Assembly (NCBI RefSeq): GCF_030159795.1
Contig: NZ_BSND01000005.1
Location: forward strand, 496,001 to 560,000
Length of the DNA stretch: 64,000 nucleotides
From: Methylophaga thalassica
GTDB taxonomy: Bacteria > Pseudomonadota > Gammaproteobacteria > Nitrosococcales > Methylophagaceae
Reading direction: 5' to 3'
The notes under the pieces are model-generated. The model saw only the letters and a list, made by a program, of their open reading frames with translations. It was not told the origin of the DNA and did no database searches. The position numbers and the translations under genes were made by a program. Shown here piece after piece: positions 20,655-29,845 of this stretch (position 1 is its first letter; every line of letters starts with the position of its first letter).

Positions 20655-21830
20655 TTAAACTGTTTTGAGACCAGCAATAGCATCCGCCATGTTTTCCAGA
20701 GCCTGCTGGACAACTTCAAGACGTGTTCCGATATTTAATCGCATAAACCCTGAGCCATTATCGCCAAACACATAACCCGGATTCATGCCCACCCTGGCCT
20801 CTTCAATAAAAAAGCGTCTGAGCGATTCGTTATCCATACCCAGTGCACGACAATCAAGCCACAATAAGTATGTACCTTCAGACTCGATTAACTGGATCTG
20901 AGGACAACGCTTTTGAAGAAAATCTTCTACCCATTTTTTATTTTTGTAAATATAAACATTCAGCTGTTTTAACCAGTCTTCACCATAGCGATAAGCCGCT
21001 TCAAATGCGGTGATACTAAAAGGGTTAGCGGGACTGATGTGCCATTGTTCAAATACGGCTTTAATAGCTTTGCGCTGTTGCATATTACTGACAATCAACG
21101 CTGAAAGCCCCATGCCGGCAATATTAAATGTCTTGCTGGGCGCCAACGTCGTAATCACATTATTACTGTGTGTTAAGGTTGCCAGGCTAATATGTTGTTG
21201 CTCGGGGAAGATAAGATCAGCATGAATCTCATCAGAAATAATCGTCATCTGATAACGTTCGGCCAGTTCCAGCAACTGCTGTAATTCTTCGCGAGTCCAG
21301 ACTCGCCCCACAGGATTATGCGGTGAGCAGAAAAGTAATGTTTTTGCTCCTTGTTGGGCACAGTCCTCTAGATGTTCAAAATCGATAAAATAACGATTAT
21401 TGTCTAACTTTAACGGGTTTAATACTAATTCTCGCCCCGTTTTTTCTACCGACGAGAAAAAAGGGAAATAAACCGGTGGCTGAACAATGACCTTATCACC
21501 GGGCTCCGTTATCGCTTCAATGACGGCATTGATTGAAGGTACAACGCCTGGACACATAATGATATCGCTTTGCTTTATCTGCCAGTCGTAGCGCTTTGCA
21601 CTCCACTCAATCAATGCTTCATACATGGAATCAGGATGAAGCGTGTAACCATAGATGGGATGTTTAGCACGCTCTACCAGAGCCTTAGTCACAGCTTCAG
21701 GGGCAGCGAAGTCCATATCCGCCACCCACATTGGGATAACATCACTACGGCCAAAATAGGCCGTTCTGGCATCAAATTTCAGGCTTTGACTAAAACTTCG
21801 ATCTATTTTCTGGTCAAAATCAACCGTCAT
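20655..21830 (-). CDS. ovoB: PLP-dependent C-S lyase (MalY/PatB family), probable OvoB
   Basis: A fold-type I PLP enzyme of 391 residues with K233 in APSKTFNIAGM binding the cofactor, D200 and the HNPVGR loop (171-176). The family cleaves C-S bonds of cystathionine-like thioethers. Its start overlaps the ovoA stop (TAATG), so the likely role is that of OvoB: cleaving the 5-histidylcysteine sulfoxide made by OvoA to release 5-thiohistidine. From sequence alone it could also be a general cystathionine beta-lyase; the gene pair is the main argument. Confidence 0.8.
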   Translation of the reverse strand: MTVDFDQKIDRSFSQSLKFDARTAYFGRSDVIPMWVADMDFAAPEAVTKALVERAKHPIYGYTLHPDSMYEALIEWSAKRYDWQIKQSDIIMCPGVVPSINAVIEAITEPGDKVIVQPPVYFPFFSSVEKTGRELVLNPLKLDNNRYFIDFEHLEDCAQQGAKTLLFCSPHNPVGRVWTREELQQLLELAERYQMTIISDEIHADLIFPEQQHISLATLTHSNNVITTLAPSKTFNIAGMGLSALIVSNMQQRKAIKAVFEQWHISPANPFSITAFEAAYRYGEDWLKQLNVYIYKNKKWVEDFLQKRCPQIQLIESEGTYLLWLDCRALGMDNESLRRFFIEEARVGMNPGYVFGDNGSGFMRLNIGTRLEVVQQALENMADAIAGLKTV

Positions 21831-23968
21831 TATTTACGTTTCCAGACCGTCACCTCAGATAAGGTATGCTGAAATTTACGGCTGGTTTCACGAATAACAA
21901 ACGGAATATCTTCCGGCACGCGAATAAGTTCAAAATGAGGTTCCAGAATCGCTTTCAGACCATCCAATGTGGTAAAGCTTTCACCATCTTTTTTGAACCC
22001 ACCCAACCAATGTTCTTTTTCAGTGTGTTCATCCAGCCAGGTATAAGGTGAGGCCAACATCAGAATGCCATCCTGATTGAGTCGCTCGTGAACAGTAGCT
22101 AAAAACTGTGCAGGCTTATAAAGGCGATCAATCAAGTTAGCAGCCAGGATCAGATCATAACCTTCAAACATCGGCTTAAGATTACAGGCATCACCTTGTA
22201 AAAACTCAACTTTAGAGGCCGTATCTTCCAAACCCAGCTGTTCCAAACGGCGTTCTTTATAGTGAACCAGCTCACCTTCATCGGTAATGGTATAGCGCAC
22301 CACACCCTGTTCAGCCATTTGCGTGCCGAGATTGATTAAGCGTGCTGAGAAATCAATACCAGTAACCTTGTCAAAATGTCTTGCTAGCTCAAAGCTGGCC
22401 CTGCCGACAGAACAGCCTAAATCCAGGGCTTTTTTCATTGGCCGGCCTGCCATCATCTCCACAGCCAATTCCGCTAATTTTTTAGGGAAATTAGCGACAT
22501 TGAAATATTCATCACCGTAATGAAATTCAGCATACTGTGAAAGCATGATGTCAGTTTCGTAATTAGAACTGTATTCTTCCAGTTCAGCCTCTGACACGAC
22601 ATAACGAAAACCAGCGTGTTGGAAAAAGTGTTTACGAAACGCGTACCTTGATGCTTTACGACTCTCATTGCCTGACGAAATCCACGAACCACCTTTGATC
22701 AGATTATGACGGCCATCAAAGGTTGGCGTTGTAAAATCATCATAAATAGGATGAACTTTAAACTCATCAAAAGGATAAATTGGCGTTTCAGTCCATTGCC
22801 AGACATTGCCAATCACATCATATAAGTCACCATGTTTAAAGAAGTTAACAGGACAAGAGGATGCCGCATAATCCAGATGAATATTGGCGGGTGCCAAATC
22901 GCTGGTTAATTCATCCAGTCCGGCCACCTCATAGAGTCGGTACCATTCATCTTCTGTTGGCAAACGTACAGATTGGCCGGTCTGTTTCGCTTTCCAGTTA
23001 CAAAACGCTTTTGCTTCATGGTAGTTAACATCCACTGGCCAGTCCCACGGCATATCAATGACTTCCGCCATCAAACGGCACTGCCAGCCTTTTTTTGTTT
23101 GATGCCAGAATGTGGGGTGTTGTGCTTTGGTAAACTGACGCCACTGTAAACCATCCTCAGACCAGAACTCATCTGTGTGGTACCCACCGTCTTCAACGAA
23201 TTCGAGAAACTCCTGGTTACTGACCAAAAACTTGGCTGCTTGGAAGGCCTCAACATCCGCTTCATGCTCACCATATTCATTATCCCAACCATAGATGGGA
23301 TCTGAGTACGACTTACCTAAACTAACGCTACCTGCGGGAATATCCACCAGACTATTTCTCGGTGCCTCATTCGTCTCTCTGAACGGTTGCCAGGCTGGAT
23401 GCGGTTTGACCCACTCCAGACGCTGTTGACGAATCAGTACGGAAGAGGTTTCCAGATGAATCTGTTCATGCTCAATCCCCATCATGATCGACCACCACGG
23501 ATTTTCCCAATCAATAGGTAACTTGAGGGGAGCTTGACGAATGACTTTATTCACCATCGCCTGGACTTTTTTGCGGTAGGCTTTCACCTCTTCCAATGCT
23601 GGCCAGTCATAATGATCTTCATTGAGGTCATCCCAACTCATCTCATCTACACCGACAGCAAACATAGACTCAAATTTGGGATCAATGCGTTTATCGATAA
23701 GTCCGGCCAACAACATCTTATTTACAAAAAAGGTGGCGGTATGACCAAAATAAAAAATCAGTGGGTGACGTAGAGGAATAGACTTCTGAAAATACGCCTG
23801 ATCATCAATTAACGTATCAAACAGCGATTCATAACGCTCAAAAGTGAAATTGAAGTAATCTGCAATTTCCTGTCGTTTATCTGCAGCATTACCACCATCT
23901 AATAAAGGCGTTCTCAAATAAGAACTCTCCATCGAGGCATATTTTTTCAAGGCATTCTCAGCAGTCAT
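21830..23968 (-). CDS. ovoA: 5-histidylcysteine sulfoxide synthase / 5-thiohistidine N-methyltransferase OvoA
   Basis: A 712-residue bifunctional enzyme for ovothiol A synthesis. The N-terminal DinB-like domain holds H76 (FYFGHTA) and H167/H171 in HEQIHLE, the three-histidine set that binds the non-haem iron; the middle FGE-sulfatase domain (about 195-455) ends with GGSWISSGNESRKASRYAFR; the C-terminal domain (about 480-712) is a SAM methyltransferase with LDLGCSVGRASFELAR. The fused methyltransferase separates OvoA from EgtB, which lacks it. It leads an operon with ovoB. Confidence 0.9.
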   Translation of the reverse strand: MTAENALKKYASMESSYLRTPLLDGGNAADKRQEIADYFNFTFERYESLFDTLIDDQAYFQKSIPLRHPLIFYFGHTATFFVNKMLLAGLIDKRIDPKFESMFAVGVDEMSWDDLNEDHYDWPALEEVKAYRKKVQAMVNKVIRQAPLKLPIDWENPWWSIMMGIEHEQIHLETSSVLIRQQRLEWVKPHPAWQPFRETNEAPRNSLVDIPAGSVSLGKSYSDPIYGWDNEYGEHEADVEAFQAAKFLVSNQEFLEFVEDGGYHTDEFWSEDGLQWRQFTKAQHPTFWHQTKKGWQCRLMAEVIDMPWDWPVDVNYHEAKAFCNWKAKQTGQSVRLPTEDEWYRLYEVAGLDELTSDLAPANIHLDYAASSCPVNFFKHGDLYDVIGNVWQWTETPIYPFDEFKVHPIYDDFTTPTFDGRHNLIKGGSWISSGNESRKASRYAFRKHFFQHAGFRYVVSEAELEEYSSNYETDIMLSQYAEFHYGDEYFNVANFPKKLAELAVEMMAGRPMKKALDLGCSVGRASFELARHFDKVTGIDFSARLINLGTQMAEQGVVRYTITDEGELVHYKERRLEQLGLEDTASKVEFLQGDACNLKPMFEGYDLILAANLIDRLYKPAQFLATVHERLNQDGILMLASPYTWLDEHTEKEHWLGGFKKDGESFTTLDGLKAILEPHFELIRVPEDIPFVIRETSRKFQHTLSEVTVWKRK

Positions 23969-24048
23969 ATTGCTACTCCATCTCTGTATTTTTATTGTGT
24001 GTTATGACTAATGAACTGTGAATTTGTTGCGAAAATAAGTCACACACA

Positions 24049-24621
24049 TCAGATTTGTTTGGCGATCCATGCTGTTTTTGCTGACAACTCCAGGGAACAT
24101 GTCCATTTATAAGCCAAATTTATGCTATCAGCACAGGCATAGACACCATGCCCACTTACGACTGTTACTTTATAGTCCTGAAGGATCTGCGCAACTGCAG
24201 CAGGTGCCAGTTCGACATACTGCGCATAGTTGATATGAATAATTGGCACTTCTGGAAAATAATACTGACCTTCGAAATCGATGGGTGTGAAGCTTTTTTC
24301 CTTCATCGTCATAGCGACCGTGTAAGGACCATGGCTATGAAAAAGCGCTCTAGCTTGTTCATTTTTTTGATACACCGCCACATGCAAAGGGGCATCAAGC
24401 GACGCGCCCTCACCACAATGACCATCAATGTGGCAAAGCACCAAATCATCAGTGGTTAAAGTATCAGCACAACAGCCTGTTGGCGTGACCCAGACATCAT
24501 CATGCCAACGAAAAGACGCATTACCGCTATGAGAGTCATTACAACCATACTGACGCAGCCATTTATAGTGCTGAACTAAAGCCTGTTTCTGTTGCTGTAA
24601 ATCAGGCATCCGGCTCATCAT
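24049..24621 (-). CDS. class II aldolase/adducin family protein
   Basis: A 190-residue protein of the FucA/MtnB/adducin fold. Zinc-ligand histidines are visible in HSHGPYTVAM and SGHGVYACAD. The position of the catalytic glutamate of aldolases (SSE) reads SLDAPLH here, with aspartate instead. Substrate is unknown; methylthioribulose-phosphate dehydratase or a sugar-phosphate aldolase are the closest named relatives. Its start (24621, or the ATG at 24609) overlaps the end of the TPR gene, so it is read as the tail of the TonB operon. It ends 80 bp before ovoA. Confidence 0.7.
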   Translation of the reverse strand: MMSRMPDLQQQKQALVQHYKWLRQYGCNDSHSGNASFRWHDDVWVTPTGCCADTLTTDDLVLCHIDGHCGEGASLDAPLHVAVYQKNEQARALFHSHGPYTVAMTMKEKSFTPIDFEGQYYFPEVPIIHINYAQYVELAPAAVAQILQDYKVTVVSGHGVYACADSINLAYKWTCSLELSAKTAWIAKQI

Positions 24622-25834
24622 TTTTCTCTAACAGGCTATTAATATGTTGTAGCCATTGAGCCGCTTGTTTTTTCTGAGCCTCAAAGGAAGCCGCTTTCAG
24701 AAATTGTGCTTTGGCTTGTTCAAAGTTGTCCTGATGATAGTAAGCCGTGCCTAACATCGCGTAGGTTTGGCCTAATTTTTTACCTTTCAGTAATTTTAAT
24801 GCTGAAGATAAAGTATCAATGGCATTTCCCCATTGTTCCATACTGATATAGATTTGCCCCAGTTTTAACTGGGTATCACCACTACTATCCATAGGTAACA
24901 TGACTTTTAAAGTATCTACGGCACGCTGGTTTTCTCTGGCAGCTAACCAACTGTCTGCCAACTTATTCAGGTTTTCAAAGTTACTGGGAATAACGTTTTG
25001 TTTCATTCCCTGCTCAAGTAACTGACCAGCTTTGTATGGTACTCGCAGATAACGATACATATCAGCCAGATTTACCAGCGTTTTAGGTTCGGTCAGATCC
25101 AGCCTTTTAGCTAACATACGCACGGCAAGAGAAGTAAATTCTTTATTCTCCTGCATATATAAAGCCGCCAGCTGATCCCAATACATTTTTTTGTCAGGGT
25201 AGCTGGTAATCAGTAATTCCAGCACCGATATAGCTGATTTGTAGTGTTTCAGCGATAGGTAAGAAGACAGCAATAATCGGTACCAGTCTTCTTGAGGTGC
25301 TTTATCATTTTTAATAGCAATTTGTATTCTGTCGGCCGCTTTAGAAAAATTATTTACACGATAATAAGCACTGGCCAAAAGCACATAAACCGTATTATCT
25401 GGTTTTTTCTCCGCGGCTAACCAGCTCTCCATCAGTGGAATGCCCTTTTTATACTGCTCATCAGCAATAAGTAATTGCGCCAGGTTATAACGCAGGGTAT
25501 GTGTGACATCTTCTGGTAATGCGTTTAAATCCAGCGCCTGCTGGAATGTCTCTGTCGCTTTTTTATACTGCTCTAATGATGAATATAAAAAGCCTAGAGT
25601 TTGTAGAACAACAGCCTGCTCATAACTGCCCTTTTCAACGGTACTCAGTAAACTATCAAGCTGCTGTTTGGCCTGTTGATAGTTTTGTTTTTCCATCAAC
25701 TCCTGTGCCTGATTCAAGGCTTTATATGTTTTTTCACTGAGTAAAAATTGTTTCTCATCATCAGCCGCGGATGCACTTCCCAGTACCAACAGAGATAGTG
25801 TAAGAAAAAGGATCGTTAATAATGGCTTTTTCAT
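24602..25834 (-). CDS. periplasmic TPR-repeat protein of the TonB operon
   Basis: A 410-residue exported protein (signal peptide to about residue 23, SASAADDEK). The rest is a run of tetratricopeptide repeats from about residue 35 to 400. Such proteins accompany the three-component (TtpC-type) TonB systems. It overlaps the tonB stop by 4 bp. It probably acts as a periplasmic adaptor, but no partner can be read from the sequence. Confidence 0.8.
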   Translation of the reverse strand: MKKPLLTILFLTLSLLVLGSASAADDEKQFLLSEKTYKALNQAQELMEKQNYQQAKQQLDSLLSTVEKGSYEQAVVLQTLGFLYSSLEQYKKATETFQQALDLNALPEDVTHTLRYNLAQLLIADEQYKKGIPLMESWLAAEKKPDNTVYVLLASAYYRVNNFSKAADRIQIAIKNDKAPQEDWYRLLLSSYLSLKHYKSAISVLELLITSYPDKKMYWDQLAALYMQENKEFTSLAVRMLAKRLDLTEPKTLVNLADMYRYLRVPYKAGQLLEQGMKQNVIPSNFENLNKLADSWLAARENQRAVDTLKVMLPMDSSGDTQLKLGQIYISMEQWGNAIDTLSSALKLLKGKKLGQTYAMLGTAYYHQDNFEQAKAQFLKAASFEAQKKQAAQWLQHINSLLEKNDEPDA

Positions 25835-26493
25835 CGTGACAATTTAAACTCGATTTCCTGAGTGGCCTGACGCTCAACCGCCTGTCCATCCACTAATTTA
25901 GGTTTGAACTTCCACTTCAAAATAGCTTTCAGCGCCGCATCATTAAATACACTGGCGGGCTCAGCTTTTATCACTTTTGGATCGCGTACCCTGCCATCTT
26001 TAGTGATAATAAATGTCACCGTCACCACGCCTTCAATACCACGCCGTGATGCAACACGCGGATATTTAGGTGGAATACGTACCAATGGCACCACTTCATT
26101 ATCCAGCATCGGCGCGTCACTAGGTGCTGGAGCAGGTGCTGCTTTAGGCGCCGCAGAGAAATCCCCCAAATACGGTCCCCCCGTGATATTCATCGGTACA
26201 TCGATCGCTGGAATATCCATTTCTGGTGTCGGTGCATCCGGCTTATTTGCCTGGGTAGGAGCAGGTTCAGGTGGCGGTGGCGGCTCATCCGGTGGTGGCG
26301 GTTTTTTGGGCAGCTCACGCTTTTTGGTTTCCGGTTGCGCTTCTTCCTTTTTCAAACGCACAAAGTCCAGAATCTGAACTTCTTCAATATCGCGTTTATC
26401 CACACTCTTACTATTGGTCATATGTTCCATTAAATAGAACAAACCAAAGTTAACCAGTAGTGCGAGAACAATACCAACAACTAATCTCATCAA
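25831..26493 (-). CDS. tonB: TonB energy transducer
   Basis: Links the proton-driven ExbB-ExbD motor to outer-membrane receptors. The 220-residue protein has an N-terminal anchor helix (about 5-24), a proline-rich spacer (PPPPDEPPPPPEPAP near 70-85) and a C-terminal TonB domain (RVASRRGIEGVVTVTFIITKDG..., about 145-220). It lies 8 bp after exbD. No TonB-dependent receptor is encoded in this window. Confidence 0.92.
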   Translation of the reverse strand: MMRLVVGIVLALLVNFGLFYLMEHMTNSKSVDKRDIEEVQILDFVRLKKEEAQPETKKRELPKKPPPPDEPPPPPEPAPTQANKPDAPTPEMDIPAIDVPMNITGGPYLGDFSAAPKAAPAPAPSDAPMLDNEVVPLVRIPPKYPRVASRRGIEGVVTVTFIITKDGRVRDPKVIKAEPASVFNDAALKAILKWKFKPKLVDGQAVERQATQEIEFKLSR

Positions 26494-26501
26494 ATCCGCC
26501 G

Positions 26502-26909
26502 TTAGTCGCGTTCAGCAGCAATAGACACATTGGCCACGCCCGCCAGTCGGGCTTGGTCCATAACTTCAATTAACAGGCCGGTTTTCGCTTCTTCGTCGGC
26601 CAAAATAATGACTGAACCTTCCGGGTTTTCAGCATGCATACGTTCTACATTGGCTCTGACAGCACGACGATCAATCTGGCGTTTATCCATCCAGATTTCG
26701 CCATTGGGACGAATAGAAATCAGAATATTGGCCCGTTCTTTTTTCACCGCTGTTTTTGCCGAAGGACGGTTCACATCCACGCCGGTTTCTTTTACAAACG
26801 AACTGGTGACAATGAAAAAGATTAATAAGATAAACACCATATCAATCAGTGGTGTCATATTGATTTCAGCGATACCACCACTTTGGCGTCGGGAATGTCG
26901 GTTTCTCAT
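26502..26909 (-). CDS. exbD: ExbD biopolymer transport protein
   Basis: A 135-residue membrane protein with one N-terminal helix (MTPLIDMVFILLIFFIVTSSF) carrying the essential aspartate D25 of the ExbD/TolR family, and a periplasmic C-terminal domain. It forms the proton motor with ExbB. It lies 9 bp after exbB. Confidence 0.93.
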   Translation of the reverse strand: MRNRHSRRQSGGIAEINMTPLIDMVFILLIFFIVTSSFVKETGVDVNRPSAKTAVKKERANILISIRPNGEIWMDKRQIDRRAVRANVERMHAENPEGSVIILADEEAKTGLLIEVMDQARLAGVANVSIAAERD

Positions 26910-26918
26910 TTTTATCCT

Positions 26919-27443
26919 TTACTCTCTACGCAAGGCATCAGCCACTTTATCGACTTCACGTTCTGCACGTTGGGTTAACTGAGTGCTGAAATACAAACCT
27001 GATAATGCGGTTAACAGACCGCCCATCGTGGTAATCAACGCAACAGAAATACCACCCGCCATACCGCGGGCATTACCGGTACCAAATACGGTCATCACAT
27101 CAAATGTCTGAATCATTCCGCTCACCGTGCCCAACAAACCCAACATAGGAAGCGCCATAGTAAGTGTACGAATCGTCATCAAATAACGTTGTAAGGAAAT
27201 ACGACTCTCTGTAATCATGCCTTGACGTATTTGATGGGCAAACCAGCTATTTCTGTCTTTACGTTGCTGCCACTCATTAATCAAACGTTTGACCTGTTTA
27301 GGATGCTCAAACACCACAAACAAATAACGTTCAATAATCAAACTCCACATTAACACCGAAGCAAACAGGATCAGCCACAGCACACTGCCGCCGCTTTCCA
27401 TCAGCAATTCAATCTGAAAGAGTCCGTCAGACAGACTGGTCAT
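26919..27443 (-). CDS. exbB: ExbB/TolQ/MotA-family proton channel protein
   Basis: A 174-residue inner-membrane protein with three helices and the family signature LPMLGLLGTVSGMIQTF. The start at 27443 (MTSLSDGLFQ) is chosen over the longer frame, which would push 48 bp further into the upstream gene and add a poor N-terminus; it still overlaps ttpC by 17 bp. It is the channel partner of ExbD. Confidence 0.88.
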   Translation of the reverse strand: MTSLSDGLFQIELLMESGGSVLWLILFASVLMWSLIIERYLFVVFEHPKQVKRLINEWQQRKDRNSWFAHQIRQGMITESRISLQRYLMTIRTLTMALPMLGLLGTVSGMIQTFDVMTVFGTGNARGMAGGISVALITTMGGLLTALSGLYFSTQLTQRAEREVDKVADALRRE

Positions 27444-28782
27444 GTTGTTTTTCCGCGTTACGAGCAACGATAGCAGCACTTTCTTCATCAAGAATTTGCA
27501 CTAGACGGTTTGATTTGCTCGATAAACCACTATGAATCAATAACAAAGGGATGGCGACAGCCAGACCCAGTTCTGTGGTGACCAGTGCCTGGGATATGCC
27601 ACCAGACATTAATTTCGGATCACCGGTACCAAACAAGGTAATCGACTGGAATGTCTCGATCATGCCTGAAACCGTACCTAATAAGCCTAGCATTGGCGCA
27701 ACCGCCGCCAGAATAGCCAGCGTGATTAAACCGCGTTCCAGTTTTGGCATTTCTCTGAGAATGGCTTCATCCAGTTTTAATGACAGGGTTTCAACATCAT
27801 GTGCTAAGCGATCGTTGTACACAGACAAAATGCGTCCCAGCGGATTTTTCTGACTGACTTCTTTTTGTTTTTGCTGCTTGGCAATACCATGACCATCTTT
27901 GGTCAAAGATAAGAACTGAATAAGAGCGATAATCAAACCAATCGCACCCAGCACCAGGATGATATAACCAATCCAGCCACCTTGCTCTATACGTTCTTTT
28001 AGGGTCGGTGTTTGCACTAACAGTGCCATAATCGCACCCCGGGTCGGATCAATCACCGTTGGTAGTAACTCACCTGGCTGGGCATCTTCAAACTCAGCGA
28101 CCAGCTTTCTGAATCGATCCACAGGTTGTCTTGCCAGCTCAACTAAATTGCCTGTTTCTGGCAAATAACGCAGGAACAAGCCATCAGTAAACGCGGTAAA
28201 CACACCAATTCGGGTAACCTGTTTGTCCTCAACATCCCCGGTAGTGGTGATTACGGGGGTAGTGAATTTTTCCACTTTTCCTGAAGCGGTCATTTCTTCT
28301 TGCAGGGTCAACCATAACTGACGAAGTTCTTCGATGGTGGGTTGCTGTTTGCTGTCGCTTAATTGATTAAGGAAATCGACACGTTCAGGATGCTGAACAT
28401 TGGTCATCGAGCTTTCCAGCACAGCACGGCTATCATTGGCGACTTGTCTGACGGTACCGAATAACTCACCTAATGAACCTGATTTGTCATCCAACAGACT
28501 TTGTTGCTCGGCTAGACGCTGCTCTTGTTCATTAAAAATGGTGTTCAGTTGCTGGGTACGCTTTTCCTGGTCCGCTAATTCTTGCTTGGCTTGGGCCAAA
28601 AGACTGGCTTGTTGATCATGCGCTTTCGCAAACTCAGCTTCACGTACCTGATTTTGTTGTTGCTCAAGCACACGTTCACGTTTGACCTGCTGCAATAACT
28701 CATCAAGATTCGCCGGTTTATCCGCAGCGAATACAGGCAAACTCAGCGTCAGTAAACAAAGAAGAGAAATCAGTTGTTTCAT
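27427..28782 (-). CDS. TtpC-type ExbB-like protein of a TonB2 system
   Basis: A 451-residue protein with a signal peptide, a long periplasmic coiled-coil region (about 25-110) and a C-terminal MotA/TolQ/ExbB domain with LGLLGTVSGMIETFQ. This architecture matches the TtpC component known from the Vibrio TonB2 systems, where it is needed together with a second, ordinary ExbB. Its start overlaps the DUF3450 stop by 4 bp. Confidence 0.85.
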   Translation of the reverse strand: MKQLISLLCLLTLSLPVFAADKPANLDELLQQVKRERVLEQQQNQVREAEFAKAHDQQASLLAQAKQELADQEKRTQQLNTIFNEQEQRLAEQQSLLDDKSGSLGELFGTVRQVANDSRAVLESSMTNVQHPERVDFLNQLSDSKQQPTIEELRQLWLTLQEEMTASGKVEKFTTPVITTTGDVEDKQVTRIGVFTAFTDGLFLRYLPETGNLVELARQPVDRFRKLVAEFEDAQPGELLPTVIDPTRGAIMALLVQTPTLKERIEQGGWIGYIILVLGAIGLIIALIQFLSLTKDGHGIAKQQKQKEVSQKNPLGRILSVYNDRLAHDVETLSLKLDEAILREMPKLERGLITLAILAAVAPMLGLLGTVSGMIETFQSITLFGTGDPKLMSGGISQALVTTELGLAVAIPLLLIHSGLSSKSNRLVQILDEESAAIVARNAEKQHDQSV

Positions 28783-29561
28783 TGTTTCTCTCCTACAGTA
28801 TTAACTGGTAACACCATCAGATCCGGTGGTAATTGTTTTTTCGCTACTTTCAAGCCATCGGTTATGGGCTGAATATAATCATCAGACAATGTGACCCACT
28901 GCTTCTTATCGTTATCCCACATACCCGCTTCTTTTCCATCCAGTGTGAGGTAATACAGGCTGACACGACCAATTCTTAAGAAGTCGACTGTTTTTTTCGT
29001 TTCGCCGTCTTCCAAATCAGCCTGATAGGCTTCGATGGTTCGACCATATTCAGTTTCGACCTGATAGGCTTCCATAATACGACGATACTTTTCTGCTAAT
29101 GACACATCAGCGCGCCCCATCATCGTAGTTAACGCCTCTAAACGCGTTTGACGTTCCTGTTTCAGAAAAGGCACGTCCAATGACACAAACTGTTGCAGGA
29201 CATCGATCATTTTCAGCATGAGCGGCACAATGTCGTGCTGTGTTGTTTCGATATTATTTAATTGCTCAGCGATGGAGGCCATTTCTTCTTGTTGAGAATC
29301 GACCAGTGACTGGAGTTGGTCATTATAGGATTTGAGACTTTGCGTTTGTCTTAGAACATCACGGTACTCCGCCAGCATATCCGTGGTTTCATCGGATAAA
29401 CTATCAATTTTCTCTTGAGACTTCTGAGCGGCAATATCGGTATTGACCTGAGTATCAATCGCCTCATCCAAGGCGCCTGCATTGGCTAAAAAAGGCAACG
29501 CAAGAAAAATACTCAACTGCCAACCACGTTTGATGGTTTGCTTGAGGTGCATAGATTTCAA
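28779..29561 (-). CDS. DUF3450 periplasmic coiled-coil protein
   Basis: A 260-residue exported protein (signal peptide to about residue 28). Residues 35-110 form a long coiled coil, followed by the DUF3450 region (RRIMEAYQVETEYGRTIEAYQ). It is regularly the first gene of TtpC-type TonB operons. Function in the complex is not established. Confidence 0.85.
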   Translation of the reverse strand: MKSMHLKQTIKRGWQLSIFLALPFLANAGALDEAIDTQVNTDIAAQKSQEKIDSLSDETTDMLAEYRDVLRQTQSLKSYNDQLQSLVDSQQEEMASIAEQLNNIETTQHDIVPLMLKMIDVLQQFVSLDVPFLKQERQTRLEALTTMMGRADVSLAEKYRRIMEAYQVETEYGRTIEAYQADLEDGETKKTVDFLRIGRVSLYYLTLDGKEAGMWDNDKKQWVTLSDDYIQPITDGLKVAKKQLPPDLMVLPVNTVGEKQ

Positions 29562-29654
29562 ATCCCATATTTGCCGTCATCACGGCAGTAAACGAAAGGA
29601 GTCATCTTAACAAGAGAATGGAAAGTGGGAAACGGTTTAGCGTAGAATTTAGAC

Positions 29655-29685
29655 AAAAAAAAGCCAGATACAAATTGTATCTGGC
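29655..29685 (-). terminator. strong terminator downstream of the RR5 gene
   Basis: On the minus strand GCCAGATAC, loop AAATT, GTATCTGGC, then eight T. It lies 160 bp after the response-regulator stop and just upstream of the DUF3450 gene. Together with the small frame at 29693-29755 it fills the 284-bp gap; the remainder shows nothing I can name. Confidence 0.92.
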
Positions 29686-29692
29686 GAAACCT

Positions 29693-29755
29693 TCATAGAA
29701 GGAGAGAGAAATATAAGACTATAGAAGCTGAAATTTCTATAAACTTGAGATACAT
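29693..29755 (-). CDS. possible 20-residue hydrophobic peptide
   Basis: ATG at 29755 reads MYLKFIEISASIVLYFSLLL and stops directly before the terminator. AGGAG lies 11 bp upstream of the start, longer than ideal. The product would be one membrane helix. It may be chance; no homologue is known to me. Confidence 0.25.
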   Translation of the reverse strand: MYLKFIEISASIVLYFSLLL

Positions 29756-29845
29756 AATACAAATCACTCCTGATTTTCAAATGAGCGACTTATCCTAATA
29801 ACTCGGGAATTTATTCCTATTCCTCTTTCCTTCAATATCAATTAT

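Noticed and set aside
21830-23968. EgtB (ergothioneine) instead of OvoA
   Set aside because: The C-terminal SAM methyltransferase fusion and the lyase neighbour fit OvoA; EgtB proteins lack that domain and no EgtD is present.
26530-26982. Long plus-strand frame opposite exbD and exbB
   Set aside because: It is an antisense shadow of two well-supported genes with no ribosome site or family match.
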